This document shows, piece by piece, positions 52,123-60,514 of a stretch of DNA of 64,000 nt; position 1 is the stretch's first letter, and each line of letters opens with the position of its first letter. The position numbers and the translations under genes are program-made. Source of the DNA: Planktosalinus sp963977065 (lineage in GTDB: Bacteria; Bacteroidota; Bacteroidia; Flavobacteriales; Flavobacteriaceae); NCBI GenBank assembly GCA_963977065.1, contig CAXBNF010000012.1, positions 1 through 64,000 of the forward strand, in the 5' to 3' direction. The notes beneath the pieces were generated by a model. That model had not been told where the DNA came from. It did no database searches and was given only the letters and a program-made list of their open reading frames with translations.

Positions 52123-52333
52123 TCAATTATAAAAAATAGGTTGTCTGAATTTTAGACACAAAAAATCTAAAAAGTCACTCTCTCTCAAAAAAAGAAGTGC
52201 AAAAATATTTTAAATATTAAAACTAGAAGCATATTTCAAACTTTTAAAATATTAAAATAACACACGCACCTTGCCACATAATCAAAATTCCGTAATTTCG
52301 TAGCTTATAACAAATCGATTAAAACACAGCATA

Positions 52334-53710
52334 ATGAGCAAATATGATATTATCGTTCTTGGAAGTGGTCCCGGTGGTTATGTAACCGCTATTCGTGCCT
52401 CACAATTAGGGTTTAAAACCGCAGTGATTGAAAAAGAAAGCCTGGGAGGCGTTTGCCTTAACTGGGGATGTATTCCCACCAAAGCCCTTCTAAAAAGTGC
52501 GCAGGTTTTTGAATACTTAAAACATGCTGAAGACTACGGACTCACCCTGAAAGATGCCGACAAGGACTTTACCAAAGTCGTCAAAAGAAGCCGCAATATT
52601 GCCGGAGATATGAGCAAAGGTGTTCAGTTTTTGATGAAGAAAAACAAGATTGACGTCATCGACGGTTTCGGAAAATTAAAACCCGGAAAAAAAGTAGATG
52701 TTGACGGAAAAGAATACAGCGCAGATCATATCATTATTGCTACCGGTGCACGCTCACGCGAATTGCCAAGTTTAAAACAGGACGGTAAAAAAGTAATTGG
52801 TTACCGCGAGGCCATGTCGCTTGACAAACAACCCAAATCGATGATTGTTGTGGGAAGTGGCGCCATTGGTGTTGAGTTTGCACATTTTTACAACGCAATG
52901 GGTACAGATGTGACAATCGTTGAATTTTTACCCAACCTCGTGCCGCTGGAAGATGAGGACGTATCCAAACAATTTGAACGCTCATTCAAAAAAGCCGGTA
53001 TCAAAGTGATGACCAGCTCTTCTGTAGAGTCGGTTGACGTTTCAGGGAAAGGAGTAAAAGCCAAAGTAAAAACCTCAAAAGGTGAAGAAACCCTGGAAGC
53101 TGATATCGTTTTATCTGCTGTGGGAATCAAATCAAATTTAGAAAACATTGGTCTTGAAGATGTGGGCATCGTGGTTGATAAGGACAAAATTATGGTCAAC
53201 GACTGGTACCAAACCAATATTCCCGGCTATTATGCCATTGGAGATGTGGTTCCCGGTCCTGCGTTGGCACACGTAGCTTCCGCGGAAGGGATTACTTGCG
53301 TCGAAAAAATCAAAGGCATGCACGTGGAAGCCATCGATTATGGCAATATCCCCGGATGTACTTATGCTACTCCTGAAATCGCCAGCGTGGGCATGACCGA
53401 AAAGCAAGCCAAAGAAGCCGGATATGAACTGAAAGTGGGTAAATTCCCGTTTACCGCCTCAGGAAAAGCCAAAGCCGCCGGAACGCCCGATGGCTTTGTA
53501 AAAGTAATTTTTGACGCCAAGTATGGCGAGTGGTTAGGTTGTCATATGATTGGCGCCGGAGTCACCGATATGATTGCAGAAGCCGTTCTTGGTAGAAAAC
53601 TGGAAACCACAGGACACGAAGTATTAAAAGCCATTCACCCCCACCCCACTATGAGTGAGGCCGTGATGGAAGCCGTAGCCGATGCTTATGGCGAGGTGAT
53701 TCACTTATAA
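52334..53710 (+). CDS. lpdA: dihydrolipoyl dehydrogenase
   Basis: A 458-residue FAD-disulfide oxidoreductase, the E3 component of 2-oxoacid dehydrogenases. FAD fold VLGSGPGGYVTAIRA, the redox pair GGVCLNWGCIPTKALL, an NAD fold MIVVGSGAIGVEFA, and the catalytic His-Glu pair near the end in HPHPTMSEAVMEA. It reoxidises dihydrolipoamide. Transcribed alone, ending at the stem-loop at 53736. Confidence 0.96.
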   Translation: MSKYDIIVLGSGPGGYVTAIRASQLGFKTAVIEKESLGGVCLNWGCIPTKALLKSAQVFEYLKHAEDYGLTLKDADKDFTKVVKRSRNIAGDMSKGVQFLMKKNKIDVIDGFGKLKPGKKVDVDGKEYSADHIIIATGARSRELPSLKQDGKKVIGYREAMSLDKQPKSMIVVGSGAIGVEFAHFYNAMGTDVTIVEFLPNLVPLEDEDVSKQFERSFKKAGIKVMTSSSVESVDVSGKGVKAKVKTSKGEETLEADIVLSAVGIKSNLENIGLEDVGIVVDKDKIMVNDWYQTNIPGYYAIGDVVPGPALAHVASAEGITCVEKIKGMHVEAIDYGNIPGCTYATPEIASVGMTEKQAKEAGYELKVGKFPFTASGKAKAAGTPDGFVKVIFDAKYGEWLGCHMIGAGVTDMIAEAVLGRKLETTGHEVLKAIHPHPTMSEAVMEAVADAYGEVIHL

Positions 53711-53735
53711 GATTTTATCGTTCCCATGAACTGAA

Positions 53736-53770
53736 AAACGGTAGCATGAAATTGTTCAGCTACCGTTTTT
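53736..53770. terminator. lpdA intrinsic terminator (possibly bidirectional)
   Basis: AAACGGTAGC (53736-53745) pairs with GCTACCGTTT (53759-53768) around a 13-base loop, followed by a nine-T run and preceded by A. It may also stop the convergent cyclophilin-FKBP gene. Confidence 0.8.
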
Positions 53771-53808
53771 TTTTATTCCTAATACTTTGTTCCTGAAACT
53801 TCTAACCT

Positions 53809-54741
53809 CTACTTCACCTTCACCAACTCCACATCAAACACCAAAGTAGCATTCGGCGGGATCACACCACCGGCTCCGGCTGAACCGTAAGCGAGTTTTG
53901 AAGGAAGTACAAAACGGGCTTGATCGCCTTCTTTTAAAAGTAAAATACCTTCATCCCATCCCGGGATTACACGGCCCATACCCACAGGAAAATCAATGGG
54001 ATTGTTTCTTTCAAAAGAAGAGTCAAAAACTTTTCCATCGGTAAACATGCCCTTGTAGTGTACAAAAACGACATCGCCTTTTTTGGGTTGCTTTCCATCT
54101 CCCTTTTCGGTGATTTTGTATCGCAAACCGCTTTTGGTTTCTTCAAAACCTTCAGATAGTTTTCCCAGTAGTTCTTCCTGGGCTTTTTTGGCGGCAGCTT
54201 CTCGCTTGGCTTTGGCTCCTTCAAATTGTCTGAAAGACTCCACGGCATTCCACTTTTCGGCTTCAGCTCCCACTCTGAGTATTTGCAGTTTCTCAATTTG
54301 GTCACCCTGTCCAATGGCATCCACCACATCCTGACCTTCAATCACTTTCCCAAAAACGGTATGATTGTCATCCAGCCAAGGCGTGGCAACATGAGTGATA
54401 AAAAACTGACTTCCGTTGGTAGCTTTTCCGGCATTGGCCATAGAAAGCACTCCGGGCGCATCGTGACGCAAATCAGGATGAAACTCATCATCAAACTGAT
54501 AACCGGGTCCGCCGGCTCCTGTCCCGGTAGGGTCACCCCCTTGTACCATAAAGTCCGGTATTACGCGATGAAAAACAATGCCATCATAATAAGGTGTACC
54601 CTGTGGTTTAACATCATTTTCCATAGTTCCTTCGGCTAAAGCCACAAAATTACCCACGGTTCCCGGGGTTAATTCATAGGTTAAATTGATTGTGATTTCC
54701 CCTTTTGATGTGATTATTTTTGCGTAAATTCCGTCTTCCAT
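53809..54741 (-). CDS. peptidyl-prolyl isomerase, cyclophilin-FKBP fusion
   Basis: A 310-residue protein with two isomerase folds. The cyclophilin domain (about 1-150) has VIPDFMVQGGDPTGTGAGGPGYQF, NGSQFFITHVATPWLDDNHTVFGKV; a charged linker follows; the FKBP domain (about 205-310) has VHYKGMFTDGKVFDSSFERNNPIDF (in parts) and the hallmark VIPGWDEGILLLKEGDQARFVLPSKLAYG. No signal peptide, so cytoplasmic. The frame opens at 54774 but that overlaps the -7 box; the ATG at 54741 is chosen. Confidence 0.92.
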   Translation of the reverse strand: MEDGIYAKIITSKGEITINLTYELTPGTVGNFVALAEGTMENDVKPQGTPYYDGIVFHRVIPDFMVQGGDPTGTGAGGPGYQFDDEFHPDLRHDAPGVLSMANAGKATNGSQFFITHVATPWLDDNHTVFGKVIEGQDVVDAIGQGDQIEKLQILRVGAEAEKWNAVESFRQFEGAKAKREAAAKKAQEELLGKLSEGFEETKSGLRYKITEKGDGKQPKKGDVVFVHYKGMFTDGKVFDSSFERNNPIDFPVGMGRVIPGWDEGILLLKEGDQARFVLPSKLAYGSAGAGGVIPPNATLVFDVELVKVK

Positions 54742-54763
54742 AGTATTTAGTTTTTTGATGGCG

Positions 54764-54771
54764 CAAAGGTA
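54764..54771 (-). promoter_or_regulatory. -7 box of the cyclophilin-FKBP gene
   Basis: Minus-strand TACCTTTG, 23 bases before the start at 54741. Confidence 0.6.
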
Positions 54772-54847
54772 CATATTTGTTTTTGCTCTGAAAATTTAAA
54801 TTCTTACTTTTAAACATAGAAAAACAACCACTCAAAAATCCAGACCA

Positions 54848-55465
54848 ATGAAAAAAACATCTTTATTTTTATTCACATTGCTGCTGTTTTCGTTTCAACT
54901 TACAGTAGCAACAGCGCAGGAAACAACTGAGACTCACGACAAAGTTTATTTATTGAATTTCTACCAGGAAAACATCAATAACCTGAGAGCTAAAACGGCA
55001 AACTTATCGACAGAACAACTGCAGTACAAACCTTCACCCGAAAGCTGGTCTGTAGCGCAATGTCTGGAACACATCGCCCTTACAGAAACGATGCTTTCCG
55101 GAATGGTGCAAGCCGTGATGGATCAACCCGCCAATCCTGAAGACAGGGAACTTCTGGTAGCTTCTGATGAGGATGTTGTCAACGGTGTTGTGGACAGAAG
55201 CACCAAATTCAAAGCCCCTGAAGTCCTTCAGCCCGAAGGCAAGTACAGCAGTGCCGAAGAGGGTCTTGTTGCTATTATCAACAACCGCAATAAAATTCTT
55301 GAGATGATAGAAAACAATTCGCTTGAAGACATGCGCAACCGAGTTGCTGATGCACCGGCAGGAAAGATTGACGGTTACCAGTATCTTTTGTTCATCGCCG
55401 GTCACGCCGAAAGACACAGCAAGCAAATCGATGAAATCATCGCTTCTGAAGGTTTTCCGAAATAA
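54848..55465 (+). CDS. exported DinB-like metal-binding protein
   Basis: A 205-residue protein with signal peptide (SLFLFTLLLFSFQLTVATAQ) and a DinB-type four-helix bundle. The three usual metal histidines are visible in WSVAQCLEHIALTE and IAGHAERHSKQIDEII. The LQYKPSPESWSVAQCLEHI segment is typical of the DinB_2 branch. Members include thiol-dependent enzymes with metals, but this one's reaction is unknown; export to the periplasm is unusual for the superfamily but common in Bacteroidota. Confidence 0.87.
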   Translation: MKKTSLFLFTLLLFSFQLTVATAQETTETHDKVYLLNFYQENINNLRAKTANLSTEQLQYKPSPESWSVAQCLEHIALTETMLSGMVQAVMDQPANPEDRELLVASDEDVVNGVVDRSTKFKAPEVLQPEGKYSSAEEGLVAIINNRNKILEMIENNSLEDMRNRVADAPAGKIDGYQYLLFIAGHAERHSKQIDEIIASEGFPK

Positions 55466-55501
55466 AAAACAGATTCACTATTTATTCTGAAACAAAGTCA
55501 T

Positions 55502-56785
55502 TCACGGGCTTTGTTTTTTTGTATGCACCACTGCGAGCTCGTCCCAGCGGGTGGTATAGCGTGGGCCCCGTTCTTCCTGTATGAGTTGCCATTCTTTTTT
55601 TCGGTTTCCACATAAAGCGGAATAAACTTTGGCCTTGCCATATTTATAATTAAGCCGGTCAAAAACATCCATCAGGGCTTGTACATTCTTCTTTTCAGGG
55701 TAAAACAAATTGCCCTGTACAAACTCCTGCGGTATAATACCCAGTAAATTGACACCCACTTTTTTGAAACGATAGCCTGGTTTGTAGATTTGATACAAAG
55801 CTTTTTTTGCCGCCGCAATAAGTGACAGGGTGTCATTGGTCGCTACAGGAAGCGTGATGGTGATGCTATTGGCATATTGAGCATCCTTCACACTAAAGCG
55901 ATTGGTATGCAAAAACACATTGATATAGTTGGCACACGATTTTTGTGCACGCAGCACTTCGGCAACTTCAGAAATGTAATAGGCGCAGGCTTCTTCAATA
56001 AGGCTGAGGTCTTCCAGCGGTTTTCCAAAAGATTTAGCCGTACCAATTCCTTTTTTGGGTTTGGGGAGTTCTTGGATTCCCAGACGAGGGCGGCCGTTCA
56101 ATTCATCCCAAATGCGCAAGCCCACCACAGTCATATACCGGCGCACCCATCCGGGAGAGAGTTTTGTGAAGTCATAAGCGGTGTGCACACCTATTTTTTG
56201 AAGGCGTTTGGCATGCTGCCTGCCAATACCCCACACATCTTCTATTTTCAACCACTTGAGTGCTTTGATACGTTTTTCTTCCGTATCAATGACATAAACG
56301 GTGTTGAGTTGTTTATGAAACTTTTTGGCAATGCGGTTGGCTGCTTTAGCAAGTACCTTGGTTTTGGCAATCCCAACACCAACTGGCAATCCGGTAAAAC
56401 GAAAAATACGATCTCTGATTTCACCGGCATAAACAGTGGGTTCTGCAGAAATAATTCCGGAGAGGTCGATAAACGACTCATCGATGCTATAGACTTCAAT
56501 GTGTGGTGAAAATTGATGCAAGATGTTCATAACACGTTGAGACATTTCGCCATAAAATGTATAGTTGGAAGAAAAGGCTGTCACATTGTTTTTGCTGAGT
56601 TGCTCTTTGATTTTAAATACCGGTTCAAACATGGGAATTTCAGTAAGTGCTTTGGCTTCACGGTTTGCAGCAATAACACAGCCATCATTGTTGCTAAGCA
56701 CCACGACAGGTTTTCCCCACAAATGAGGTCTGAAAACTTGCTCGCAGGAGGCATAAAAACTATTGCAATCAATCAAAGCAATCAT
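55502..56785 (-). CDS. umuC: Y-family DNA polymerase UmuC
   Basis: A 427-residue translesion polymerase subunit. Palm acidic residues are in ALIDCNSFYASCEQVF and YSIDESFIDL; LSNNDGCVIAANREAKAL is the UmuC-specific finger segment; GIGIAKTKVLAKAANRIAKK-like thumb and little-finger regions follow to a typical length. With UmuD' it would form DNA polymerase V. Its start overlaps the umuD stop (ATGA), so the two are coupled. Confidence 0.94.
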   Translation of the reverse strand: MIALIDCNSFYASCEQVFRPHLWGKPVVVLSNNDGCVIAANREAKALTEIPMFEPVFKIKEQLSKNNVTAFSSNYTFYGEMSQRVMNILHQFSPHIEVYSIDESFIDLSGIISAEPTVYAGEIRDRIFRFTGLPVGVGIAKTKVLAKAANRIAKKFHKQLNTVYVIDTEEKRIKALKWLKIEDVWGIGRQHAKRLQKIGVHTAYDFTKLSPGWVRRYMTVVGLRIWDELNGRPRLGIQELPKPKKGIGTAKSFGKPLEDLSLIEEACAYYISEVAEVLRAQKSCANYINVFLHTNRFSVKDAQYANSITITLPVATNDTLSLIAAAKKALYQIYKPGYRFKKVGVNLLGIIPQEFVQGNLFYPEKKNVQALMDVFDRLNYKYGKAKVYSALCGNRKKEWQLIQEERGPRYTTRWDELAVVHTKKQSP

Positions 56786-57150
56786 TTTGCCTTGTGAATA
56801 ATATAAGTAATGATTCCCCAGAGTTCATATTCACTCGTGAGCTTTTGAAGTTGTATTTCTTTAATGAGAAACTCACCTTCCTGCACAACAAGGGCGAGAC
56901 TTTTGTTTGCCGGAGGGAGAGAGCGATCAACAATGAGCACATCTTCGTTATATATTTGGAAATATTCCAATTCATTTCCTGCTACCCTAACAAAAAAAGT
57001 AGCATCTTGATTGGTGACAAGCTCGTTGTGTAAGTCAATACTTGGCTCTGCATAGTGTGTTGCTGCACTTGGAAATCCGGTCTGTTTTGACACCTCAGCC
57101 GTGTGGCGCTTTTTTACTTTTTTGAGTTTTGCTGTATGCTTCATTTCCAT
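56782..57150 (-). CDS. umuD: UmuD-like protein lacking the catalytic serine
   Basis: A 122-residue LexA/UmuD-fold protein. It aligns with E. coli UmuD from the cleavage region (TGFPSAATHYAEPSIDL) through FFVRVAGNELEYFQIYNEDVLIVDRS, but the nucleophile position of the GDSM motif is Glu (E60 in GNEL). The lysine of the dyad (GEFLIKEI, K97) remains. The stretch before the last strand is shorter than in UmuD. It therefore cannot self-cleave by the usual Ser-Lys mechanism. Upstream of umuC with an ATGA overlap; an operator-like palindrome overlaps its promoter. Confidence 0.87.
   Translation of the reverse strand: MEMKHTAKLKKVKKRHTAEVSKQTGFPSAATHYAEPSIDLHNELVTNQDATFFVRVAGNELEYFQIYNEDVLIVDRSLPPANKSLALVVQEGEFLIKEIQLQKLTSEYELWGIITYIIHKAK
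56956..56970. promoter_or_regulatory. TTGGA-N5-TCCAA palindrome within umuD
   Basis: Same arms and spacing as the palindrome at the umuDC promoter (57169-57183), located inside the coding region around residues 60-65. It may be an accessory operator or chance. Confidence 0.35.
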
Positions 57151-57154
57151 AAAC

Positions 57155-57183
57155 CAAATTTACAAAACTTGGATATATTCCAA
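57155..57183 (-). promoter_or_regulatory. umuDC promoter and candidate damage-response operator
   Basis: Minus-strand -7 box TAAATTTG (57155-57162), 5 bases before the start codon. The palindrome TTGGA-TATAT-TCCAA (57169-57183) covers the -33 element, where a TTG lies 18 bases from the box. The placement suits a repressor. Confidence 0.55.
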
Positions 57184-57243
57184 TTTTAAAAAGTGTTAAT
57201 TTTTTCACGAACTTTTGAATGTGTTTTAAAGAGGTTGGACACA

Positions 57244-57281
57244 ATAAAAAAATCGTCTAAAAATTGCTTTTTAGACGATTT
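57244..57281 (-). terminator. yajC operon terminator
   Basis: AAATCGTCTAAAAA-TTGC-TTTTTAGACGATTT (57250-57281), fourteen paired bases; on the minus strand the stem is followed by a T-run. It ends the nusB-DUF1573-yajC unit 22 bases past yajC. Confidence 0.85.
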
Positions 57282-57303
57282 GATATGATGATTTATTGAT
57301 GTT

Positions 57304-57597
57304 TTACTTTGCGGAAGTCGGCTCAACGAGTTTGGCACTCATTTCCATAGATAACGCAGATTTTTCAAACTTCATTTTTCCGGCACCAGATTCAAGAATG
57401 ACGGTGCCGTCTTCATTGATGTCTAATATTTTTGCGTGTAAGCCACTTTTAGTAATGACTTTATCACCTTTTTTCAATGCTTCTGCAAATCGTTTTTCCT
57501 TTTTTGTACGCTGCATTTGGGGGCGTATCATAAAGAAATAAACCACAACAAACATCAATATAAAAAAAGGTAATTGACCTCCTAAGATTCCATCCAT
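57304..57597 (-). CDS. yajC: preprotein translocase subunit YajC
   Basis: A 97-residue protein with one membrane helix (PFFILMFVVVYFFMI) and the YajC signature RPQMQRTKKEKRFAEALKKGDKVITKSGLHAKI, then a small beta domain. It associates with SecDF in the inner membrane. It follows the DUF1573 gene by 27 bases, in an arrangement common in Flavobacteriia. Confidence 0.94.
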   Translation of the reverse strand: MDGILGGQLPFFILMFVVVYFFMIRPQMQRTKKEKRFAEALKKGDKVITKSGLHAKILDINEDGTVILESGAGKMKFEKSALSMEMSAKLVEPTSAK

Positions 57598-57624
57598 AAT
57601 CTGTTATTTATTTTATTGTAAAAG

Positions 57625-58091
57625 TTATGAGGTTTTTGGCTCAACAAAAACTTTTACAGTTACTGTTTCACTACCCTTTTGAGTGTTTGCTGTAACATTA
57701 ACAGGAATCGTTCTTTGGTTTTGCCCGCTTCCGTTAAACTTTACAAGCATCTCACCTTTTCCTCCGGGAGGAATGGGATCTTTTGTAAATGTTGGAACTG
57801 TACATCCGCAGCTTGCTTTTGCATCAGAAAGAACTAGAGGTGCTTCACCGGTATTTGTAAATGTGAACAGGTGTTCTACATTTGTACCTTGTGCAATTCT
57901 ACCAAAATCGTGTTCTGTTTTGTCAAATGTCATAACAGGGTACTTACCGGGAACAGCTTGAGTGTTGGCTTCCTTTTGAGCACTTGCTTCTTGAGCAGCT
58001 GCTTCAACGTTTTCTTCTCTGCAGCATTTTCTTTGCAGGATGTAAAAGTAAAAGCGGCTAGTAATGCCACCATAAAGATTGATTTTTTCAT
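57625..58091 (-). pseudogene. DUF1573 lipoprotein gene with a frameshift after the signal peptide
   Basis: An ATG at 58091 begins a good lipoprotein signal (SIFMVALLAAFTFTSC, lipobox Cys19) whose frame soon runs into unrelated sequence and a stop near 57930. The mature DUF1573 domain (PVMTFDKTEHDFGRIAQGT, ASCGCTVP, GEMLVKFNGSG) lies in another frame, which continues upstream as an Ala/Glu-rich linker to about 58020. The frames would join with a change of one base (or two) within 58010-58025. As read, the domain could be made only from an internal ATG without export. Either a mutation or a sequence error; the intact gene is common between nusB and yajC. Confidence 0.82.
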
Positions 58092-58142
58092 AATACTATT
58101 TTTTAATTTTTAAACGAGGCTAAATTAATAAAAAAAAATGGT

Positions 58143-59087
58143 TTACTTTAAACCTCTTCCGGTTTTGTTTATTTTGTTTTCTGAGCTGTATTCTTTGGAC
58201 ATTTTATCAAGTAGACCATTGATAAACAAGCTACTTTTGGGGGTTGAGTATTCTTTTGCAATTTCTAAATACTCATTGATGGTCACTTTAACAGGTATGG
58301 ATGAGAAGTGCAGGAACTCTGTTATTGCCATTTTTATCAAAATTAAATCCAGTTCTGCAATGCGTTCCCGGTCCCAGTTTGGTGTTTTTCCTTCGATTTC
58401 ATTCATCAGCATATCATCCTCTACGATTGTTTTTTGCAATAGCTGGCTTGCAAATTGCTTATCATCTTCGTTTTTATAAAGATTTGGAACCCATTTTTCA
58501 GAGTGAGAGGCGGGCTTGAGGGCTTTTAAAACCTTAACAATAGCTGTATTGACAATAGGAAAATCATCTGTCCAAGTGATTTGAGTATCTTCAAGATATT
58601 CATAAACTTGATCATTGGGCGCAATAATTTCACTGTAGAGATAAACTATAAATTCTTGATCTTGTTTAAATGTAGGGTTTTGAAGTGTTAAGTAGTTTTG
58701 ATAAGTTGCATTTTGTCGCAATTCTCTAAAGAGTATTTGAGAGTACTCATGGTCTTTTTGCCAGTTGTTCAATTTATGCTTCTTGAGTAGTTCTTCAAAA
58801 TGTCTATTATTTTCTAAAAGAAGCAATACTTGATTGTCAATAAAATTTCGACTGGGTTTTTTATCTTCCTCTGTGGCGAGATGTTTGTTTTTTGAAATCT
58901 CCAGAAAGTTTTCAGCTTGATCGCGAACTGCCAACATGCAGGAGAGCATCAACAAATACAAGTCGAGCATTTTTTCCATGCTTTTAATCAAAAACGTGTC
59001 TTGCTCCTTGAGATTTGCTTGACTTTGATTGTTGTATGCATAAAGGGACTGTAGTACCTTTACCCGTATATGTCTTCTTGTAAGCAT
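58143..59087 (-). CDS. nusB: transcription antitermination factor NusB (long form)
   Basis: A 314-residue NusB. The start MLTRRHIRVKVLQSLYAY is characteristic, and the NusB fold is completed in the C-terminal 130 residues (ELDLILIKMAITEFLHFSSIPVKVTINEYLEIAKEYSTPKSSLFINGLLDK, in parts). Bacteroidota versions are about twice the length of E. coli NusB because of an inserted helical region. It acts with NusE in rRNA antitermination. The frame opens at 59126; the ATG at 59087 is the family start. Confidence 0.93.
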   Translation of the reverse strand: MLTRRHIRVKVLQSLYAYNNQSQANLKEQDTFLIKSMEKMLDLYLLMLSCMLAVRDQAENFLEISKNKHLATEEDKKPSRNFIDNQVLLLLENNRHFEELLKKHKLNNWQKDHEYSQILFRELRQNATYQNYLTLQNPTFKQDQEFIVYLYSEIIAPNDQVYEYLEDTQITWTDDFPIVNTAIVKVLKALKPASHSEKWVPNLYKNEDDKQFASQLLQKTIVEDDMLMNEIEGKTPNWDRERIAELDLILIKMAITEFLHFSSIPVKVTINEYLEIAKEYSTPKSSLFINGLLDKMSKEYSSENKINKTGRGLK

Positions 59088-59156
59088 AATTATTCTAAGA
59101 ACTTTAAATAAAAACACTAAGCACAATCAAAGTTTTGTGCTTAGTTTTTCACTATA

Positions 59157-60260
59157 TTAAGAATTTATTTCCTTTTTTTTTGCGTCTATGCGCGTTTGAG
59201 CAACATTGAAAGCTGCCTGATGTGTTGTGATTTGATTTGTTTCTGCATATTGCAAAATTTCAAGAGTGGTATTGTAAATGTTCTCCGTCTTTCTCATTAT
59301 TTCTTGTCTGCCATAATTTTCCAACTCAGCATACACATTAATAATTCCCCCTGCATTTATTAAAAAGTCTGGTGCATAAACAATTCCTCTTTCCTTTAGC
59401 ATCAATCCGTGTTTTTGCTCATCAGCAAGCTGGTTGTTTGCGGCTCCGGCTATAATTTTTGCTTTTATTTGATTGATTGTTGTATCATTGATTGTTGCAC
59501 CAAGAGCACAGGGTGCATAAATATCCATTTCTTCCAGATATAAGTTTCTTCCTCCATAAATCACTGCGCCATATTTGTCACGCACTTCCTCCAGTCGCTC
59601 TTGACTAATATCTGAAATAAAAACTTTTGCCCCTTCATTAGTGAGGTGTTCAACCAACGCTTCTCCAACATTCCCTATTCCTTCAACAAAAACAGTTTTA
59701 TCCTCTAGAACATCACTTCCAAACTTGTATTTTGCTGCGGCTTTCATTCCCATAAACACACCATAAGCTGTAATAGGTGATGGATTCCCTGCCCCGCCTA
59801 AAGATTCAGAAATCCCGGTTACATAAGGAGTAACAGTACGCACTAAGTCCATATCACTTGTTGCCATTCCCACATCTTCTGCAGTAATGTATCTGCCGCC
59901 CAGAGAATGTACAAATTCGCCAAACTTCTTCATCAACTCAGGTGTTTTTTGAGTTTTTGCGTCACCTATGATGACTGCTTTACCACCCCCTAAATTTAAA
60001 CCGGTAATGGCAGACTTAAAAGTCATGCCTCTTGATAGTCTTAAAACGTCATTTAGAGCTTCCCATTCACTGCTATATTTCCACATTCTGGTTCCACCAA
60101 GGGCAGGTCCTAAAACTGTATTGTGAATTCCAATTATTGCTTTTAAACCAGTATCTTTGTCGTTGCAAAAAACGATTTGCTCATGATTATCAAACGAAAG
60201 TTGCCCAAAAACAGGATCTACTTTATGAATTTCATTCGCTTTTATTACTTCTGTAATCAT
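59157..60260 (-). CDS. leucine / branched-chain amino acid dehydrogenase
   Basis: A 367-residue Glu/Leu/Phe/Val dehydrogenase. The catalytic lysine segments are RGMTFKSAITGLNLGGGKAVI, with GGRYITAEDVGM and the NAD fold VFVEGIGNVGEALVEHL; the ending contains DFLINAGGIINVYAE. Residue pattern is closest to leucine dehydrogenase, oxidatively deaminating branched-chain amino acids. The frame opens at 60299; the ATG at 60260 matches the conserved start. It lies 69 bases upstream of nusB on the same strand. Confidence 0.9.
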   Translation of the reverse strand: MITEVIKANEIHKVDPVFGQLSFDNHEQIVFCNDKDTGLKAIIGIHNTVLGPALGGTRMWKYSSEWEALNDVLRLSRGMTFKSAITGLNLGGGKAVIIGDAKTQKTPELMKKFGEFVHSLGGRYITAEDVGMATSDMDLVRTVTPYVTGISESLGGAGNPSPITAYGVFMGMKAAAKYKFGSDVLEDKTVFVEGIGNVGEALVEHLTNEGAKVFISDISQERLEEVRDKYGAVIYGGRNLYLEEMDIYAPCALGATINDTTINQIKAKIIAGAANNQLADEQKHGLMLKERGIVYAPDFLINAGGIINVYAELENYGRQEIMRKTENIYNTTLEILQYAETNQITTHQAAFNVAQTRIDAKKKEINS

Positions 60261-60309
60261 AATATTTATAGCGTAAATTAATAATGTGCCTTTTTGCAAT
60301 AAAGCGGTG

Positions 60310-60317
60310 CAAAAGTA
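60310..60317 (-). promoter_or_regulatory. -7 box of the leucine dehydrogenase gene
   Basis: Minus-strand TACTTTTG, 50 bases before the start at 60260. The remainder of the spacer to 60514 is AT-rich, with a TTGAT-TAT-ATCAA near-palindrome at about 60387. Confidence 0.55.
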
Positions 60318-60514
60318 GTCCTTTATTTAATGTATTTCTATAAAAAATGTGTTAAATCAAAAATTTTCAACAGGATTGAATGTTTGATTATATCAATGAT
60401 GTTGATTCAAATCTATTTTGCAGCTTATGGAATCTTGAAATTAATATAAGATTAAATAAACAGGCAAAAAGCATCCAAAGTTAAAACAGTAAATTTCTTT
60501 ACAAGAGATTATAT

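Noticed and set aside
60383..60400. TTGAT-TAT-ATCAA as another Fnr-type site
   Set aside because: The spacer is three bases, not four, and no -7 box lies at the distance shared by the two accepted sites.
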